Below, piece after piece: positions 63,684 to 64,000 of a stretch of 64,000 bases of DNA. The notes under the pieces are model-generated. The model saw nothing but the letters and a program-made list of their open reading frames with translations. It did not search any database and was not told the DNA's origin. The number at the start of each line of letters is the position of its first letter. Within the stretch, counting starts at the first letter, position 1. A program made the position numbers and the translations under genes. Where the stretch lies: positions 1-64,000 of the forward strand of contig NZ_NEVL01000007.1 of the NCBI RefSeq assembly GCF_002261335.1, in the 5' to 3' direction. This stretch comes from Bordetella genomosp. 1. GTDB lineage: Bacteria; Pseudomonadota; Gammaproteobacteria; Burkholderiales; Burkholderiaceae_B.

Positions 63684-64000
63684 ATGTTGGGAATCCTGGC
63701 CGCGCTGCCGGAAGAAATCACCGAATTGCTGGCCGAAATGGGCCCCACCGCCGAGGTGCACCGCATCGGCATGCGCGACTATCACGTCGGCGTCCTGGCC
63801 GGGCAGCCCTGCGTGCTGGTGCTCACGCGCATCGGCAAGGTCGCCGCGGCCGCCACCACCGCGATGCTGCTGCACGCGTTCGGCGTGCGTGCGGTGGTGT
63901 TCACCGGCGTGGCCGGCGGCATCCATCCGCGCGTGCAGGTCGGCGACGTGGTGATCGGCGACGCGCTGCTGCAGCACGACCTCGATGCCCGGCCGCTGTT
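63684..64000 (+). CDS. mtnN: 5'-Methylthioadenosine/S-adenosylhomocysteine nucleosidase, cut by the window edge
   Basis: The first 105 residues of an MTA/SAH nucleosidase: MLGILAALPEEITELL, VVFTGVAGGIHPRVQVGDVVIGD. The enzyme hydrolyses MTA and SAH to adenine and the thio-sugar, recycling methionine and controlling quorum-signal precursors. The rest lies beyond 64000. Confidence 0.9.
   Translation, partial: MLGILAALPEEITELLAEMGPTAEVHRIGMRDYHVGVLAGQPCVLVLTRIGKVAAAATTAMLLHAFGVRAVVFTGVAGGIHPRVQVGDVVIGDALLQHDLDARPL

Noticed and set aside
1-64000. tRNA or rRNA genes
   Set aside because: No T-loop or D-loop consensus was found in intergenic DNA when scanned by eye; this is not a covariance-model search.

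Overview
The window is high-GC DNA of a betaproteobacterium in the order Burkholderiales, most like Alcaligenaceae (Bordetella, Achromobacter, Pigmentiphaga). The signs are the conserved block rsmB-DUF4390-ntrY-ntrX-trkA-trkH, tripartite-tricarboxylate (Bug-type) binding proteins, an arylmalonate-decarboxylase-like enzyme close to the Bordetella bronchiseptica protein, and strong GC bias at third codon positions. This placement rests on remembered gene order and protein similarity; no search was run.

Layout. 1-3027: a frameshifted comF-like gene preceded by a 12-bp tandem array resembling DnaA boxes, a BioC-type methyltransferase, and a YbdK-type ligase. 3617-11419 (minus strand): one apparent operon, rsmB, DUF4390, ntrY/ntrX two-component system and the trkA/trkH potassium uptake genes, joined by 4-bp overlaps. 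11588-12214: a LysE/RhtB exporter. About 12749-18133: a low-GC island inserted in the 5' end of rimO. 18083-23811: rimO, a ferritin-like protein, LOG hydrolase, SnoaL-like protein, HAD phosphatase, PPOX flavoprotein and fmt. 23978-26492: a GntR/Bug/arylmalonate decarboxylase operon. 26541-30516: def, an amino-acid permease, kynU and its Lrp-type regulator. 30695-38067: dprA, mvaB, a membrane protein, an amino-acid binding protein, an aminotransferase, yggS and a Bug protein. 38068-38837: two families of repeats. 38838-43953: a copper chaperone, a LysG/LysE pair and an SDR between LysR genes. 44199-58414: two branched-chain/aromatic-type ABC uptake clusters. 58505-64000: persulfide dioxygenase-like, polyphosphate:AMP phosphotransferase, GNAT, HIT, Fur, AraC and a truncated MTA/SAH nucleosidase.

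The most unusual part is the island. It carries five plus-strand genes: an unrecognised 257-aa protein, a HEPN-like 129-aa protein, a ParA/MinD-type ATPase whose P-loop reads KGGVGRS (Lys replaced by Arg), a second P-loop ATPase, and a protein ending in an abortive-infection (Abi_C-like) domain. HEPN, variant ATPase and P-loop ATPase form a tight operon, and the last two genes begin with TTG codons behind good ribosome-binding sites. The content looks like an anti-phage defence cassette. The island cuts rimO at the first conserved cysteine: the old 5' end remains stranded on the left, while the element supplies a new AT-rich start region with an alternative N-terminus on the right. No integrase is visible.

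Elsewhere the genes suggest a metabolically versatile soil- or host-associated organism that scavenges carboxylates and aromatic acids. It pairs periplasmic binding proteins with acyl-CoA ligases, and has iron- and copper-responsive functions at the right end.
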